From Bacteroidaceae bacterium (GTDB lineage: Bacteria; Bacteroidota; Bacteroidia; Bacteroidales; Bacteroidaceae), in the NCBI GenBank assembly GCA_017483605.1, contig JAFUWG010000055.1, positions 1 through 56,476 on the forward strand: a stretch of 56,476 nt of DNA, written 5' to 3'. Shown here piece by piece: positions 7,930-17,235 of this stretch (positions are counted from its first letter, which is position 1; each line of letters opens with the position of its first letter). Below the pieces are notes generated by a model that saw only the letters and a list, made by a program, of their open reading frames with translations, was not told the DNA's origin and did no database searches. The position numbers and the translations under genes were made by a program.

Positions 7930-9555
7930 TTATTTTTCTTCGTCAACAATATCAGAGAGAGTTTTCTTGAAACGCCCCCATACGCTGTTTTCTTTCTTTG
8001 CCTTGTTCACCATGTCGGTCAACTCTTCCACTGACTTCTTGAGCATGTCGGCCAAATCGGCACCTTCCTTGAGGCTCTGCTTGAACTTGTCCTTGCCCTC
8101 CAAAGCCTTGGCAGCCTTCTCATATTTCTCTCCAATCGCCTCGTCAAGAATATTGAGAGACAAATCTTGAGCGTTCTGGCGGACTTTCTTGTCGCTACCA
8201 TATTTGTCCAACTCAACGATTTGCTTCTGCACTTTGTCGTATGCAGAACGGATGTCAGCCTTGACAGCATCGAAAGTCGTTGCATCCAATGCTTCTGCTG
8301 CGGCAGCGGCTTCGGCTTCTTTTTGGCGTCTGATACGCTCATCTTCCTTCATCTGCTGGTCAAACATATCCAGATTGCCACTGAAAGCGTCACCTCCACA
8401 TGGCACTGTGCCTGCAAGAAGAAGGGAAACAATGGTATTCGCCTGCCCATTGTCAAGGATAATGCCAGAAGCATTGGAGGTCTTCACCACCATCTGGTTA
8501 ACATTCTTTGCAATACGCACTTTATCAATCTTGGTGGTATTGACAAAGGCCTTGACAATATGCTTCATGTTGCTACCGCCACCTGTCAAGACAATACCAG
8601 CCAACAATTTCCCGCTATAATTGGAATTGACAATCTGGGTGCTGACATTGGCAATGATTTCACCCATGCGAGCCTCAATGACATTCTTGATAAGAGATAT
8701 ATCTATCTGACGTCCATCAGTCGTGGTATACATCTGAGAATCAGATTCCTCTGCAGCATCAACATCTTGACACGCATCACCATATTTGAGTTTCAAATCT
8801 TCTGTCTCTGCCTCATCAATGGGAAGGGTTGACAAATCCTTGTTGATGTTGTTGCATCCCAGAGGTATCGTGACAAGATAGCGTACAATATTGTTCTTAT
8901 ACACCACCAAGGTTGTCGTATCAGCACCTAAATCCACCAACGCACAACCAGAGCGCTTCTCTGCATCTGTCAGAACATTGTTTGCCAACTGCAAAGGAGA
9001 TATTAACTCTTCTACAATATCCACGTTGGAATTGGCAAACACGGTTTCGATATTGGCTCGGAGATTGTGCTTGGCAATCACATCCAGGAACTCGCCCTCG
9101 ATGTTCGTTCCCATCACACCAACAGGATCCGCAATGCTACTTGAGTCCACAACAAACTCCTGTGGATAATTTTCCAACACCTCATAGTCACTGAAAGGAA
9201 TCTCGTAACTCTCTTGACGAATGGCATCGATAGCCTCATTCGTAATGTAACTCTGAGTGAGCAAATTACGCTTGATCACACACTTGTAGGAACGTACAGA
9301 TTGACCGCCAAGACCAACGTAAGCACGGGTAACCTTCGTCTTCAGCACGGACTCCAACTTCGAAATGATGCTGTTGACACTCTGATAGGTCTTTTCTATA
9401 TTATAGACAACACCACGCTTCACGCATCCTGCGGTTTTTTCTTCCGCATACGCAAGGATTTGCATCGTTCCATCCTTTTTCTTACCTGCGATACCAGAAA
9501 TCTTGGAAGAACCAAGTTCTATCGCTACAATGAAATCTTTGTCTGTAATAGTCAT
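7930..9555 (-). CDS. ftsA: Cell division protein FtsA with a long C-terminal extension
   Basis: 541 residues. FtsA is an actin-like ATPase that anchors FtsZ to the membrane. The N-terminus FIVAIELGSSKISGIAGKK is the phosphate-1 motif, CALVDLGADTTTLVVYKN is phosphate-2, and LLAGIVLTGGGSNMK is the adenosine motif. Residues about 405-520 form an extra charged, helical segment (ERIRRQKEAEAAAAAEALDA onward) before a terminal amphipathic helix (SVWGRFKKTLSDIV), which is the expected membrane-targeting sequence. The family is usually near 420-450 residues, so about 100 residues are added between the core and the membrane helix. It lies 19 bp upstream of ftsZ. Confidence 0.95.
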   Translation of the reverse strand: MTITDKDFIVAIELGSSKISGIAGKKKDGTMQILAYAEEKTAGCVKRGVVYNIEKTYQSVNSIISKLESVLKTKVTRAYVGLGGQSVRSYKCVIKRNLLTQSYITNEAIDAIRQESYEIPFSDYEVLENYPQEFVVDSSSIADPVGVMGTNIEGEFLDVIAKHNLRANIETVFANSNVDIVEELISPLQLANNVLTDAEKRSGCALVDLGADTTTLVVYKNNIVRYLVTIPLGCNNINKDLSTLPIDEAETEDLKLKYGDACQDVDAAEESDSQMYTTTDGRQIDISLIKNVIEARMGEIIANVSTQIVNSNYSGKLLAGIVLTGGGSNMKHIVKAFVNTTKIDKVRIAKNVNQMVVKTSNASGIILDNGQANTIVSLLLAGTVPCGGDAFSGNLDMFDQQMKEDERIRRQKEAEAAAAAEALDATTFDAVKADIRSAYDKVQKQIVELDKYGSDKKVRQNAQDLSLNILDEAIGEKYEKAAKALEGKDKFKQSLKEGADLADMLKKSVEELTDMVNKAKKENSVWGRFKKTLSDIVDEEK

Positions 9556-9600
9556 ATATTGTTGCTTATTTTATTCTTATTAAATACGGCTCGCATCCTA

Positions 9601-10371
9601 TTAATTTTTGCCAGAACGCTTTGTACAAATAATCTGGTTGTCATATTCGAGATCTACCCTTGCATACTTCTCCCACCCCACTGTTCCTATGGCTTTCTCA
9701 TAGAAAATCTTCAACTTATGAAGTTTCTTCTGGTAATCATCAATTGAGCCGAGGTAAATAATGTTGTTACCAACCCGTGGCACAAGTTCTATCACCGGTT
9801 CTCCCTTTCTGTCCTTCTGCACATAAATCTGCTCTATCTGGTTGTTCCAGAAAGCATCGGTTTGCAAATACTGCCCAAAATCTGCCAATCGAGTACTGGC
9901 GTATTTGTTGTCAATCTTACCAGATGCCGTAACAAGGTTGATGGCATAATTACGACCCGGGATGATATTACCTTGAGCATCCACAAAATAGCCGTCTCGT
10001 CCTTCAGGAACAACGAACATAACAGGCACCCTTTGTTCCACCTGTATGCATAGTTTTCCATTAGAAGACTTGTAGCACTCCACATCTGACACAAACTCGT
10101 TGCTCCGAACGGTTTCCTCAATCCTTTTTGTGTCCACATCCTTCATCAGCATCCCCTTTGGATAAACGTGTGCATTTTTCAGCATGTCTTCCACCTCTTT
10201 CTCATCCACGAACTTTGACGAATCGTTTTGTTTTACCAGCAACTCTACTGTTGTACATTTTTCGTCTTCGTCTGGTCCGGATAAAAAGAGCATAGCATAA
10301 GCCACGTACATCACAACTCCCAGAAAGAGTAGTGACACCAATGTGATTTTTAAGATTTTTCCCGCTTTCAC
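9601..10371 (-). CDS. ftsQ: Cell division protein FtsQ
   Basis: 256 residues, starting with GTG at 10371; an in-frame stop lies shortly upstream and the next ATG would fall inside the membrane segment. A single membrane helix (ILKITLVSLLFLGVVMYVAY) is followed by a POTRA-like region (VKQNDSSKFVDEKEVEDML) and a beta domain with KLCIQVEQRVPVMFV and GYFVDAQGNIIPGR, both typical of FtsQ/DivIB. FtsQ bridges FtsL and the cytoplasmic and periplasmic divisome parts. The position between murC and ftsA matches the standard dcw order. Confidence 0.9.
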   Translation of the reverse strand: MKAGKILKITLVSLLFLGVVMYVAYAMLFLSGPDEDEKCTTVELLVKQNDSSKFVDEKEVEDMLKNAHVYPKGMLMKDVDTKRIEETVRSNEFVSDVECYKSSNGKLCIQVEQRVPVMFVVPEGRDGYFVDAQGNIIPGRNYAINLVTASGKIDNKYASTRLADFGQYLQTDAFWNNQIEQIYVQKDRKGEPVIELVPRVGNNIIYLGSIDDYQKKLHKLKIFYEKAIGTVGWEKYARVDLEYDNQIICTKRSGKN

Positions 10372-10433
10372 CTTTTTTATCTGATTAAATTGTTAATGTG
10401 TTCCAGTCCAAAGACGTTTCTACAAAAGTTCCG

Positions 10434-11810
10434 TTAACCTTCAGCAGAAAGGATTTCTGCCATCTGAGGCACGAAGTTTTCTATATCGCCTGCACCCAAA
10501 GACATCAAGACGTCAAAATCACGCTTTCTGACCACGTCAAGGATATCCTCTTTATGGATGAGATGTTTCTCTATGCCTGGACGAAGGTTATTGTATATCA
10601 ACTCGCTCGTCACACCAGGAATCGGCAATTCACGAGCAGGATAAATATCACACAGATACACCGTGTCAAGCAGAGAGAGGGCTTTCGCAAATTCCTTGTA
10701 GAAATCACGTGTACGAGTGTAGAGATGAGGTTGGAAAATCGCAGCAATCTTCTTGTCCTGATACAACTCACGAACTGATTTCACGCTCTGCTCAATTTCG
10801 TTTGGATGATGGGCGTAATCGCTAAGAAACACCACCTTATCGGTCTTCACCTTGAAATCGAAACGACGGTCAACCCCTCTAAAACTTTTCATTCCTGCCC
10901 GAAGTTCCTCCTCTGTCACACCATTCAACAGAGCAAGTGCCATCGCCGCAATACCATTCTCGATATTGATGCTTACAGGCACACCAAGTTGTATTTCCTT
11001 CACAACACCGTTCGGATGCACAAAGTCAAACACAATTTCACCTCCTCCTATACGTATATTCTCGGCATGGAAATCACCCTCCGTTCTGGCATAGTCATAC
11101 ACCTTCACACCGTCCTGCACATCGGCTTTCATCTCCAGCCCTTTATGAATAATCAAGGCTCCACCTGGCTGAATGAGTGTTGTGTACTTACGGAAACTTT
11201 CCAAATAAGCCTCTTTCGTCCCGTATATGTCCAAATGGTCAGGGTCCGTTGCCGTAATGACAGTCATATAGGGACGAAGCCAGTGGAACGAACGGTCAAA
11301 CTCATCTGCCTCAATCACCACATAATCACTATCTGAAAGGATGTAGTTTGTTCCATAGTTTTTCGAAATGCCACCTAAAAAGGCATTACAATCCACATGA
11401 CTCTGATGCAACAGATGTGCAGCCATCGTGGATGTTGTGGTCTTGCCGTGCGTTCCAGCCACACACAGACCTTTATGCGACTGCGTGAGGAAACCTAACA
11501 CTTGGGCACGTTTCTGAATTTCAAAACCCTGTTCGTGGAAATAGACAAATTCCTTATGCTCAGCAGGAATAGCAGGTGTGTACACGACCAAAGTGCTCTC
11601 TTTCTGCTTGAAGCATTCGTCTATCATGTCCACATTCTCCTCATAATGAATCTTTGCACCTTCCTCTATCAGTTTTTCCGTCAAATCGCTTGGAGTCTTG
11701 TCATATCCTCCCACGTTATATCCTTTAGTGAGGAAATAACGCACCAACGCACTCATACCAATGCCACCTGCACCGATGAAATAAACTGATTTTATATCTT
11801 TCGTCTGCAT
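10434..11810 (-). CDS. murC: UDP-N-acetylmuramate-L-alanine ligase
   Basis: 458 residues from the ATG at 11810. A slightly longer frame begins with TTG at 11819 and is less likely. MurC adds L-Ala to UDP-MurNAc with ATP. The N-terminal Rossmann domain has VYFIGAGGIGMSALVRYF; the ATP loop is CVAGTHGKTTTSTMAAHLL; the central domain has DADEF-like VIEADEFDRSFHWLRP; and SDYAHHPNEI is the conserved C-domain motif. It lies 18 bp after murG and 62 bp before ftsQ in the same operon. Confidence 0.96.
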   Translation of the reverse strand: MQTKDIKSVYFIGAGGIGMSALVRYFLTKGYNVGGYDKTPSDLTEKLIEEGAKIHYEENVDMIDECFKQKESTLVVYTPAIPAEHKEFVYFHEQGFEIQKRAQVLGFLTQSHKGLCVAGTHGKTTTSTMAAHLLHQSHVDCNAFLGGISKNYGTNYILSDSDYVVIEADEFDRSFHWLRPYMTVITATDPDHLDIYGTKEAYLESFRKYTTLIQPGGALIIHKGLEMKADVQDGVKVYDYARTEGDFHAENIRIGGGEIVFDFVHPNGVVKEIQLGVPVSINIENGIAAMALALLNGVTEEELRAGMKSFRGVDRRFDFKVKTDKVVFLSDYAHHPNEIEQSVKSVRELYQDKKIAAIFQPHLYTRTRDFYKEFAKALSLLDTVYLCDIYPARELPIPGVTSELIYNNLRPGIEKHLIHKEDILDVVRKRDFDVLMSLGAGDIENFVPQMAEILSAEG

Positions 11811-11828
11811 CACTTTCAAATATCTCTT

Positions 11829-12971
11829 TTAGGAGCCTTGCTCCGAATTTCTATATCCTATCGCTAACTTGTACACTTCCTCAGCAATCACATCTGCCGA
11901 GTTCTGGAAAGCCAACTTTTTCACATTCTCACTCAACGCAGCAAGTTTCTGATCGTCCACCACTGTTGCCAAGGCGATACCGACCAACGTATCCTTCGCT
12001 TCTTTATCAGCCACAAAAATGGCCGCATCCTTTGTCGAAAGAGCAAGAGCATTCTTTGTCTGATGATCCTCTGCCACATTCGGGGAGGGCACCAAGATAC
12101 AAGGCTTACCTAACAGGCAAAGTTCTGAGATGGAACTTGCCCCAGCACGACTCACCACAATATCTGCTGCCGCATAGGCATTATCCATACTGCTAATGAA
12201 GTCCATCACCTTCAGGTTTTCCAATGGTTCGACCTGACTTAATGTTTCTGCAATGCTTTCACTGTAGTACTTGCCTGTCTGCCAAATAAACTGCACGTCA
12301 CTCTGACGAATATCCTCCAGATGAGCCAAAACGCTCTCATTCACGGTTCTGGCACCAAGGCTACCGCCAATGATGAGCACCGTCTTCTTGTCTGGATTCA
12401 AACCGAAACTCTTGCGAGCCTCTTCTTTCGAGATGGTCGTCTCAAGCAAGTTTTGGCGAACGGGATTGCCCGTCATGATAATCTTGTCAGCAGGAAAAAA
12501 ACGTTCCATGCCGCTATATGCGACGCATACCTTTTGGGCTTTTTTCGCCAACGACTTATTCGTCACACCTGCATACGAGTTCTGTTCTTGAATCAAGCAA
12601 GGAATGCCCACTGAGTAAGCCGCGTTCAACGTCGGAGCCGAAGCATAACCTCCCACACCAACTGCCACCTGAGGCTTGAAATTGCGAATAATCTCCTTCA
12701 CCATCTTCTTGCTCTTCAGAAAATCCAACATCACCCCAATATTCTTAGGACTCCACAACGGGCGGATAAGCCCACGGACAGGAAGCCCCTCAATCTTGTA
12801 ACCCGCAGCGGGCACACGCTGCATCTCCATACGACCAAGAGCACCCACAAACAGGATTTCCGCTTCTGGATGTTGCTTCTTTATGGCATTCGCGATAGAA
12901 ACAGCCGGGAAAATGTGCCCACCTGTTCCGCCACCACTTACAATCACTCTTAAAGGTCTATTTTGTTCCAT
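11829..12971 (-). CDS. murG: UDP-GlcNAc:undecaprenyl-PP-MurNAc-pentapeptide GlcNAc transferase
   Basis: 380 residues. MurG makes lipid II from lipid I at the inner face of the membrane. The N-terminal domain has VIVSGGGTGGHIFPAVSIAN, the first glycine loop, and a further GVGGYASAPTLNAA. The C-terminal donor-binding domain has LIIGGSLGARTVNE, VVSRAGASSISELCLLGKP and PSPNVAEDHQTKNA, all GT28 signatures. It begins 131 bp after the ftsW stop, the widest gap in the central part of the cluster; that spacer (12972-13102) is AT-rich and I see no gene in it. Confidence 0.97.
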   Translation of the reverse strand: MEQNRPLRVIVSGGGTGGHIFPAVSIANAIKKQHPEAEILFVGALGRMEMQRVPAAGYKIEGLPVRGLIRPLWSPKNIGVMLDFLKSKKMVKEIIRNFKPQVAVGVGGYASAPTLNAAYSVGIPCLIQEQNSYAGVTNKSLAKKAQKVCVAYSGMERFFPADKIIMTGNPVRQNLLETTISKEEARKSFGLNPDKKTVLIIGGSLGARTVNESVLAHLEDIRQSDVQFIWQTGKYYSESIAETLSQVEPLENLKVMDFISSMDNAYAAADIVVSRAGASSISELCLLGKPCILVPSPNVAEDHQTKNALALSTKDAAIFVADKEAKDTLVGIALATVVDDQKLAALSENVKKLAFQNSADVIAEEVYKLAIGYRNSEQGS

Positions 12972-13102
12972 TTTTACATCTTTCCCCTTTTAGGGGAATC
13001 TTTTGATGGCAAAGATACAAATAATTAGCGGATTATCAACAAAAAACGCAACAAATCACCACTTAAAACCACAAAAAAGAGCACTCGTCCCCCGTTTTGA
13101 CC

Positions 13103-14437
13103 TCAAGACATCGAACCGTCTGTATAGTACTCGCTCGTTTCGCCATTAAGAGCCGCCTCTACCAGAGGGGCTTTTTGTTCTTTTTTCTCGGCGTAACGGC
13201 TGACGCTAAGAATGACGCCAATATAAAAACTGGTGATGAGGATGGAAGTTCCTCCTTTGCTAATCAGCGGCAACGTCTGTCCCGTCACGGGGAAAAGACC
13301 CACCGCCACACTCATGTTGACAAACGCTTGCAACACCATCATGATGCCAAATCCCAAGACCAAATAGGCGGGGAAAAAACTCGGGCATCGTTGAGCGATT
13401 CTACCCACACGGATGAGCAGAACCAAATAGAGAAACGCCACAAAAAATGCACCCGCAATGCCCAATTCCTCCACGATGATAGCATAAATGAAGTCCGACT
13501 CGGCATGTTGAAGGAAGTCTCTCTGAATAGAGTTCCCCGGACCCAAACCAATCAAGTCAGAATTGGCAATCGCAATAGAAGCATACGTCGTTTGAGAATT
13601 TTTGTCATTAAGCAGAATCTGGGTATCCGACTTATGCGGGTTTTGTTTTGCCATTTCGTCTGTATTCCCTATCTTTCTGAGAATACGTTGCTTAACAGTA
13701 ACGACACGCTTACATCCAGGAATCTCTTTCAAGGTACTATCAGGCACAGCGAATGACGTCGCCACAAAGAATGCACCAATGCCGAAAATGGTCATCAAGC
13801 CTTTGAACATCAAATCTTTCGGCACCTGCCCAATAAACATCATCACAACAACAACAAAGAACAACATCAAGGCAGTCGATACATTGTCAAGGAATATGAG
13901 CCCACAAATCAGCAACGTAGCACCACCTACAATCGCAAAAGCCAAATAACGTTTCCCCTTGATGGCACCTACCACCTTCCGTTTCTTGCCTTTCACCATC
14001 TCTTCCTTTTCCGTCTGGGTCTTAGCAAGTACAACCGCCGTGGTCATCAGCAATGCCGCCTTTGCTATCTCAGAAGGTTGGAAACTGATAGAGCCGATGC
14101 TCACCCAACGGTGTGTTTCATTGATGTTGCTACCACCGCCAAGCACCGCTGTATAGAGCAGCAGGATGATGGCCATTGGAAGCAGCAAGAACGGGAACAA
14201 CATGAACCATTTGCAGGGGATGCGATGCACAAAGAGAATGACTATCAGCCCCAGCAAGAGAAATCCTGCCTGACTCACCATCGGGCCCCAGTGGTGTCCT
14301 CCCTCAAATGTCAATCGGCTTGACGCACTATACACCTCGACAAGCGAAATCATACAGAGGAAGAAGTATATCATCCACACTCCCTTATCACCTTTGAACA
14401 GGTTTCCTCCAAATAAATCTTTTACAAATGTTCCCAT
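13103..14437 (-). CDS. ftsW: FtsW, lipid II polymerase of the SEDS family
   Basis: 444 residues from the ATG at 14437. The open frame runs on upstream through a 21-bp repeat tract, but without a credible ATG. About ten membrane segments are visible. SEDS motifs include WVSIGSISFQPSEIAKAALL, LIGLGPGNSIQRDFLQHAES with DFIYAIIVEELG, and the C-terminal PLISKGGTSIL. FtsW polymerises glycan strands together with FtsI. A poorly conserved insertion with KRKVVGAIKGKR lies in a cytoplasmic loop, and the large periplasmic loop contains a hydrophilic stretch (NPHKSDTQILLNDKN). The order murD-ftsW-murG is the normal one. Confidence 0.95.
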   Translation of the reverse strand: MGTFVKDLFGGNLFKGDKGVWMIYFFLCMISLVEVYSASSRLTFEGGHHWGPMVSQAGFLLLGLIVILFVHRIPCKWFMLFPFLLLPMAIILLLYTAVLGGGSNINETHRWVSIGSISFQPSEIAKAALLMTTAVVLAKTQTEKEEMVKGKKRKVVGAIKGKRYLAFAIVGGATLLICGLIFLDNVSTALMLFFVVVVMMFIGQVPKDLMFKGLMTIFGIGAFFVATSFAVPDSTLKEIPGCKRVVTVKQRILRKIGNTDEMAKQNPHKSDTQILLNDKNSQTTYASIAIANSDLIGLGPGNSIQRDFLQHAESDFIYAIIVEELGIAGAFFVAFLYLVLLIRVGRIAQRCPSFFPAYLVLGFGIMMVLQAFVNMSVAVGLFPVTGQTLPLISKGGTSILITSFYIGVILSVSRYAEKKEQKAPLVEAALNGETSEYYTDGSMS

Positions 14438-14480
14438 ATCTTTCTTTTCTTTATCAATTTGCCCTTGGTTGTTCGCTGTC

Positions 14481-14556
14481 AACGAATATTTATTCCATGA
14501 CGATGAACAATTATTCAACGTCGATGAACAAATATTCAACGTCAGTGAACGACTTC
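14481..14556. repeat. Degenerate 21-bp tandem repeats between murD and ftsW
   Basis: Units at 14502-14522 and 14523-14543 differ at one base. A third at 14481-14501 matches 14 of 21, and a partial copy begins at 14544. The tract ends 44 bp upstream of the ftsW ATG. On the minus strand the period is seven codons and the frame is open into ftsW. Confidence 0.75.
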
Positions 14557-14584
14557 TCTCCTTCGTATCCTTCTCTTGCCCTTC

Positions 14585-15916
14585 TTACAGGTTCTTCACA
14601 CACGCTTTGAACTGCTCGCCTCTGTCTTCCATATTCTTGAACAAATCGAAACTTGCGCAACAAGGACTCAACAGCACGGTACTTCCAGGTTTTGCCATCT
14701 TAAAGCATTCATCCACGCAGTCCTTCATACTCTTCACGTCGGCAATGGGAATACCAAAGCCATCAAACGCCGCATGAAGTTTCGAATTGTCCACACCCAA
14801 GAAGACCAAGCCGATGCACTTTTCCTTGACCAAGTCGAAAATTTCAGAGTAGTCATTGCCCTTGTCTTTGCCGCCAAGAATCAGCACAGTCGGTGTCCTC
14901 ATGCTGTCAAGGGCATACCAACAAGCATTCACATTAGTCGCCTTCGAGTCATTGATAAACTCCACGCCACGCACTCTTCCTGCCTTTTCCAAACGATGCT
15001 CAACACCCTCGAAAGTCTTCAAACCTTCACGAATCTGCTCATTGCTGACACCTGCCAAGTCCGCCGTAATACCTGCAGCAAGCGAGTTGTACAGGTTGTG
15101 CTTCCCTCGCAAAGCCAACTCTTCCTGTTCCATGTTGAATGGTGTAGGACCCTCGATAACATACTCATCCGAATCAACATAACCAATCACACTGTCGCTC
15201 TTGAACTCACTAAACGGACAGAGTTTTGCCTTAATGTTATACTTCTTCAGTTCTGCCGTCACAATGGGGTCATCATTCCAGAACACGAAGGCATCGTCGG
15301 CTGTCTGATTCTGAATGATACGCATTTTCGAATCTACATAGTTCTGCATCTTGAAATCATAGCGGTCGAGATGGTCAGGCGTAATGTTCATCAATACGGC
15401 AATGTCCGCTTTGAAATCGTACATGTTGTCCAACTGGAAACTGCTCAATTCTATCACATAATAGTCAAAGTTTTTCTCTGCCACCTGCAAGGCAAGACTG
15501 CTGCCGATATTGCCAGCCAAACCCACGTTGTAACCCGCATTTTTCAAGATGTGATAAATCAACGATGTCGTGGTCGTCTTACCGTTACTACCCGTGATAC
15601 AAATCATCTTTGCATGGGTGTACCTTCCCGCAAACTCAATTTCAGAAATGATGGGAATCTTCTTCTCCTTGATTTTCAAAATCATCGGAGCATTTTCAGG
15701 TATGCCGGGGCTTTTGATGACCTCATCCGCATTCAGGATCAGTTCCTCGGTATGTTGCCCTTCCTCCCAAACAATTTCATGGTTGTTCAACAGGTCTTTA
15801 TATTTGTCCTTGATTTTTGACATGTCACTGACAAACACGTCAAAGCCTTCTTTCTTAGCCAACACTGCGGCTCCAGCACCACTTTCAGCAGCACCCAAAA
15901 CGACAATTCTCTTCAT
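14585..15916 (-). CDS. murD: UDP-N-acetylmuramoylalanine-D-glutamate ligase
   Basis: 443 residues from the ATG at 15916, which gives MKRIVVLGAAESGAGAAVLA, the UMP-binding Rossmann start. The longer frame overlaps mraY and is unlikely. MurD adds D-Glu to UDP-MurNAc-L-Ala. The ATP loop is ITGSNGKTTTTSLIYHIL; the central domain has VIELSSFQLD and MNITPDHLDRY; the C-domain has FINDSKATNVNA and ILGGKDKGNDY. It starts 17 bp after mraY. The 147-bp spacer to ftsW downstream is unusually long for this operon and holds the 21-bp repeats. Confidence 0.96.
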   Translation of the reverse strand: MKRIVVLGAAESGAGAAVLAKKEGFDVFVSDMSKIKDKYKDLLNNHEIVWEEGQHTEELILNADEVIKSPGIPENAPMILKIKEKKIPIISEIEFAGRYTHAKMICITGSNGKTTTTSLIYHILKNAGYNVGLAGNIGSSLALQVAEKNFDYYVIELSSFQLDNMYDFKADIAVLMNITPDHLDRYDFKMQNYVDSKMRIIQNQTADDAFVFWNDDPIVTAELKKYNIKAKLCPFSEFKSDSVIGYVDSDEYVIEGPTPFNMEQEELALRGKHNLYNSLAAGITADLAGVSNEQIREGLKTFEGVEHRLEKAGRVRGVEFINDSKATNVNACWYALDSMRTPTVLILGGKDKGNDYSEIFDLVKEKCIGLVFLGVDNSKLHAAFDGFGIPIADVKSMKDCVDECFKMAKPGSTVLLSPCCASFDLFKNMEDRGEQFKACVKNL

Positions 15917-15933
15917 CTTGTTAACCTCCCTAT

Positions 15934-17193
15934 TTATCTTATCTTCAATGTAATAATTGTGATTGCGGCAAGCAAGATGGTAACAATCCAAAATCTCGTC
16001 GTAATCATCGATTCAAAAAGCAATCCTTTTGGTCTCTTAATGAGATACTTAACGCCATCTTCCATCTTGTGACGATAATGGTCATGGAAAGGAGCACGTT
16101 TGAACACTCTCCACTTCTCACCTCGCTTATTGCCTCTCTTGGCGTATGCCAACTGGAGCATCACAGAGAGGCTTTCCATCAAGAAAATTCCACACAAGAT
16201 GGGCAGCAACAATTCCTTGTGAATAATGACGGCTGTCACCGCAATCACTCCACCAATAGCCAAACTTCCCGTATCGCCCATGAACACCTTGGCGGGATAG
16301 GCATTGTACCACAAGAAACCGACCAAAGCACCTACAAAAGCACACAAGAACACGACCACTTCTTCCGAGCCCGGTATATACATGACATTCAAGTAACTGG
16401 CAAATTGGATGTGTCCGCTGACGTATGCCAAAATTCCGAGTGTAACTCCTATGATGGCAGAGTTTCCTGCACACATTCCATCCATGCCGTCATTGAGATT
16501 TGCCCCGTTACTAACTGCCGAAATGACAAAAGTCGTAACCAACACAAACAGAATCCAACCACAGGCTCGCTTGGTTTTACCGTCTTTTACGAAATTGAAA
16601 ACCTCATAATAATCAGCATTATTGCTTTTGAAAAACGGAACCGTCGTGACCGTGCTCTTTCGAGCCTCGCTCTTATGATACACAACCACCTTATCGCCAA
16701 TTTCACGCTCCACGTTCTCACGTACAACTGCATCCGGACTTAACCACAGAGTCAAGCCAATCACGATGCCAAACACAAACTGCGCCAACAATTTCAACTT
16801 GGGAGGAAGGCCATCCTTGTTACCTCTCAACTTGATTAAATCGTCCAAAAAGCCAATCGCCCCAAAGAACGCTATCGTGATGATTAGCAGCACCATATAC
16901 ACGTTGCTCAACTTTCCCATCAAGAGAGCAGGAAGGAGCACGGCTGCAAGTATCACCACACCACCCATCGAAGGGACGCCCTTCTTTTGCACACCATACG
17001 GGTCGATGGCGGCATCTCTCGCCTCTTCAATATGCTTCTTCTTCCTCATATATTTGATGAAGTACTCACCTGCCACCATCGAGATAATCAGTGACAAAAT
17101 CAATGAGGCTAACGCTCTGAAAGACACATAACTGAACATTCCCGCACCAGGGATGTCAAGGCTGTCTAAATATTGGAACAGATTGTATAACAT
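15934..17193 (-). CDS. mraY: Phospho-MurNAc-pentapeptide translocase
   Basis: 419 residues with about ten membrane segments. MraY transfers phospho-MurNAc-pentapeptide to undecaprenyl phosphate, giving lipid I. Signatures are KKGVPSMGGVVILAAVLLPA, the aspartates in FLDDLIKLRGNKDGLPPKLK, NLNDGMDGMCAGNSAI, and FMGDTGSLAIGG. The HDHYRHK sequence near the C-terminus is the MraY-type HHH motif variant (PFHDHYRHK). An insertion of about 55 residues around ENVEREIGDKVVVYHKSEAR separates two membrane segments and accounts for the size above the usual 360; I recall such an insertion in other Bacteroidetes. It lies 42 bp after murE. Confidence 0.97.
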   Translation of the reverse strand: MLYNLFQYLDSLDIPGAGMFSYVSFRALASLILSLIISMVAGEYFIKYMRKKKHIEEARDAAIDPYGVQKKGVPSMGGVVILAAVLLPALLMGKLSNVYMVLLIITIAFFGAIGFLDDLIKLRGNKDGLPPKLKLLAQFVFGIVIGLTLWLSPDAVVRENVEREIGDKVVVYHKSEARKSTVTTVPFFKSNNADYYEVFNFVKDGKTKRACGWILFVLVTTFVISAVSNGANLNDGMDGMCAGNSAIIGVTLGILAYVSGHIQFASYLNVMYIPGSEEVVVFLCAFVGALVGFLWYNAYPAKVFMGDTGSLAIGGVIAVTAVIIHKELLLPILCGIFLMESLSVMLQLAYAKRGNKRGEKWRVFKRAPFHDHYRHKMEDGVKYLIKRPKGLLFESMITTRFWIVTILLAAITIITLKIR

Positions 17194-17235
17194 AATCTCT
17201 TTCTACTATTGTTCTTGATTCACAACTGGCAACTC

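Noticed and set aside
12972-13102. Possible missing gene between ftsW and murG
   Set aside because: The 131-bp spacer is AT-rich and without a frame having a start and plausible composition.
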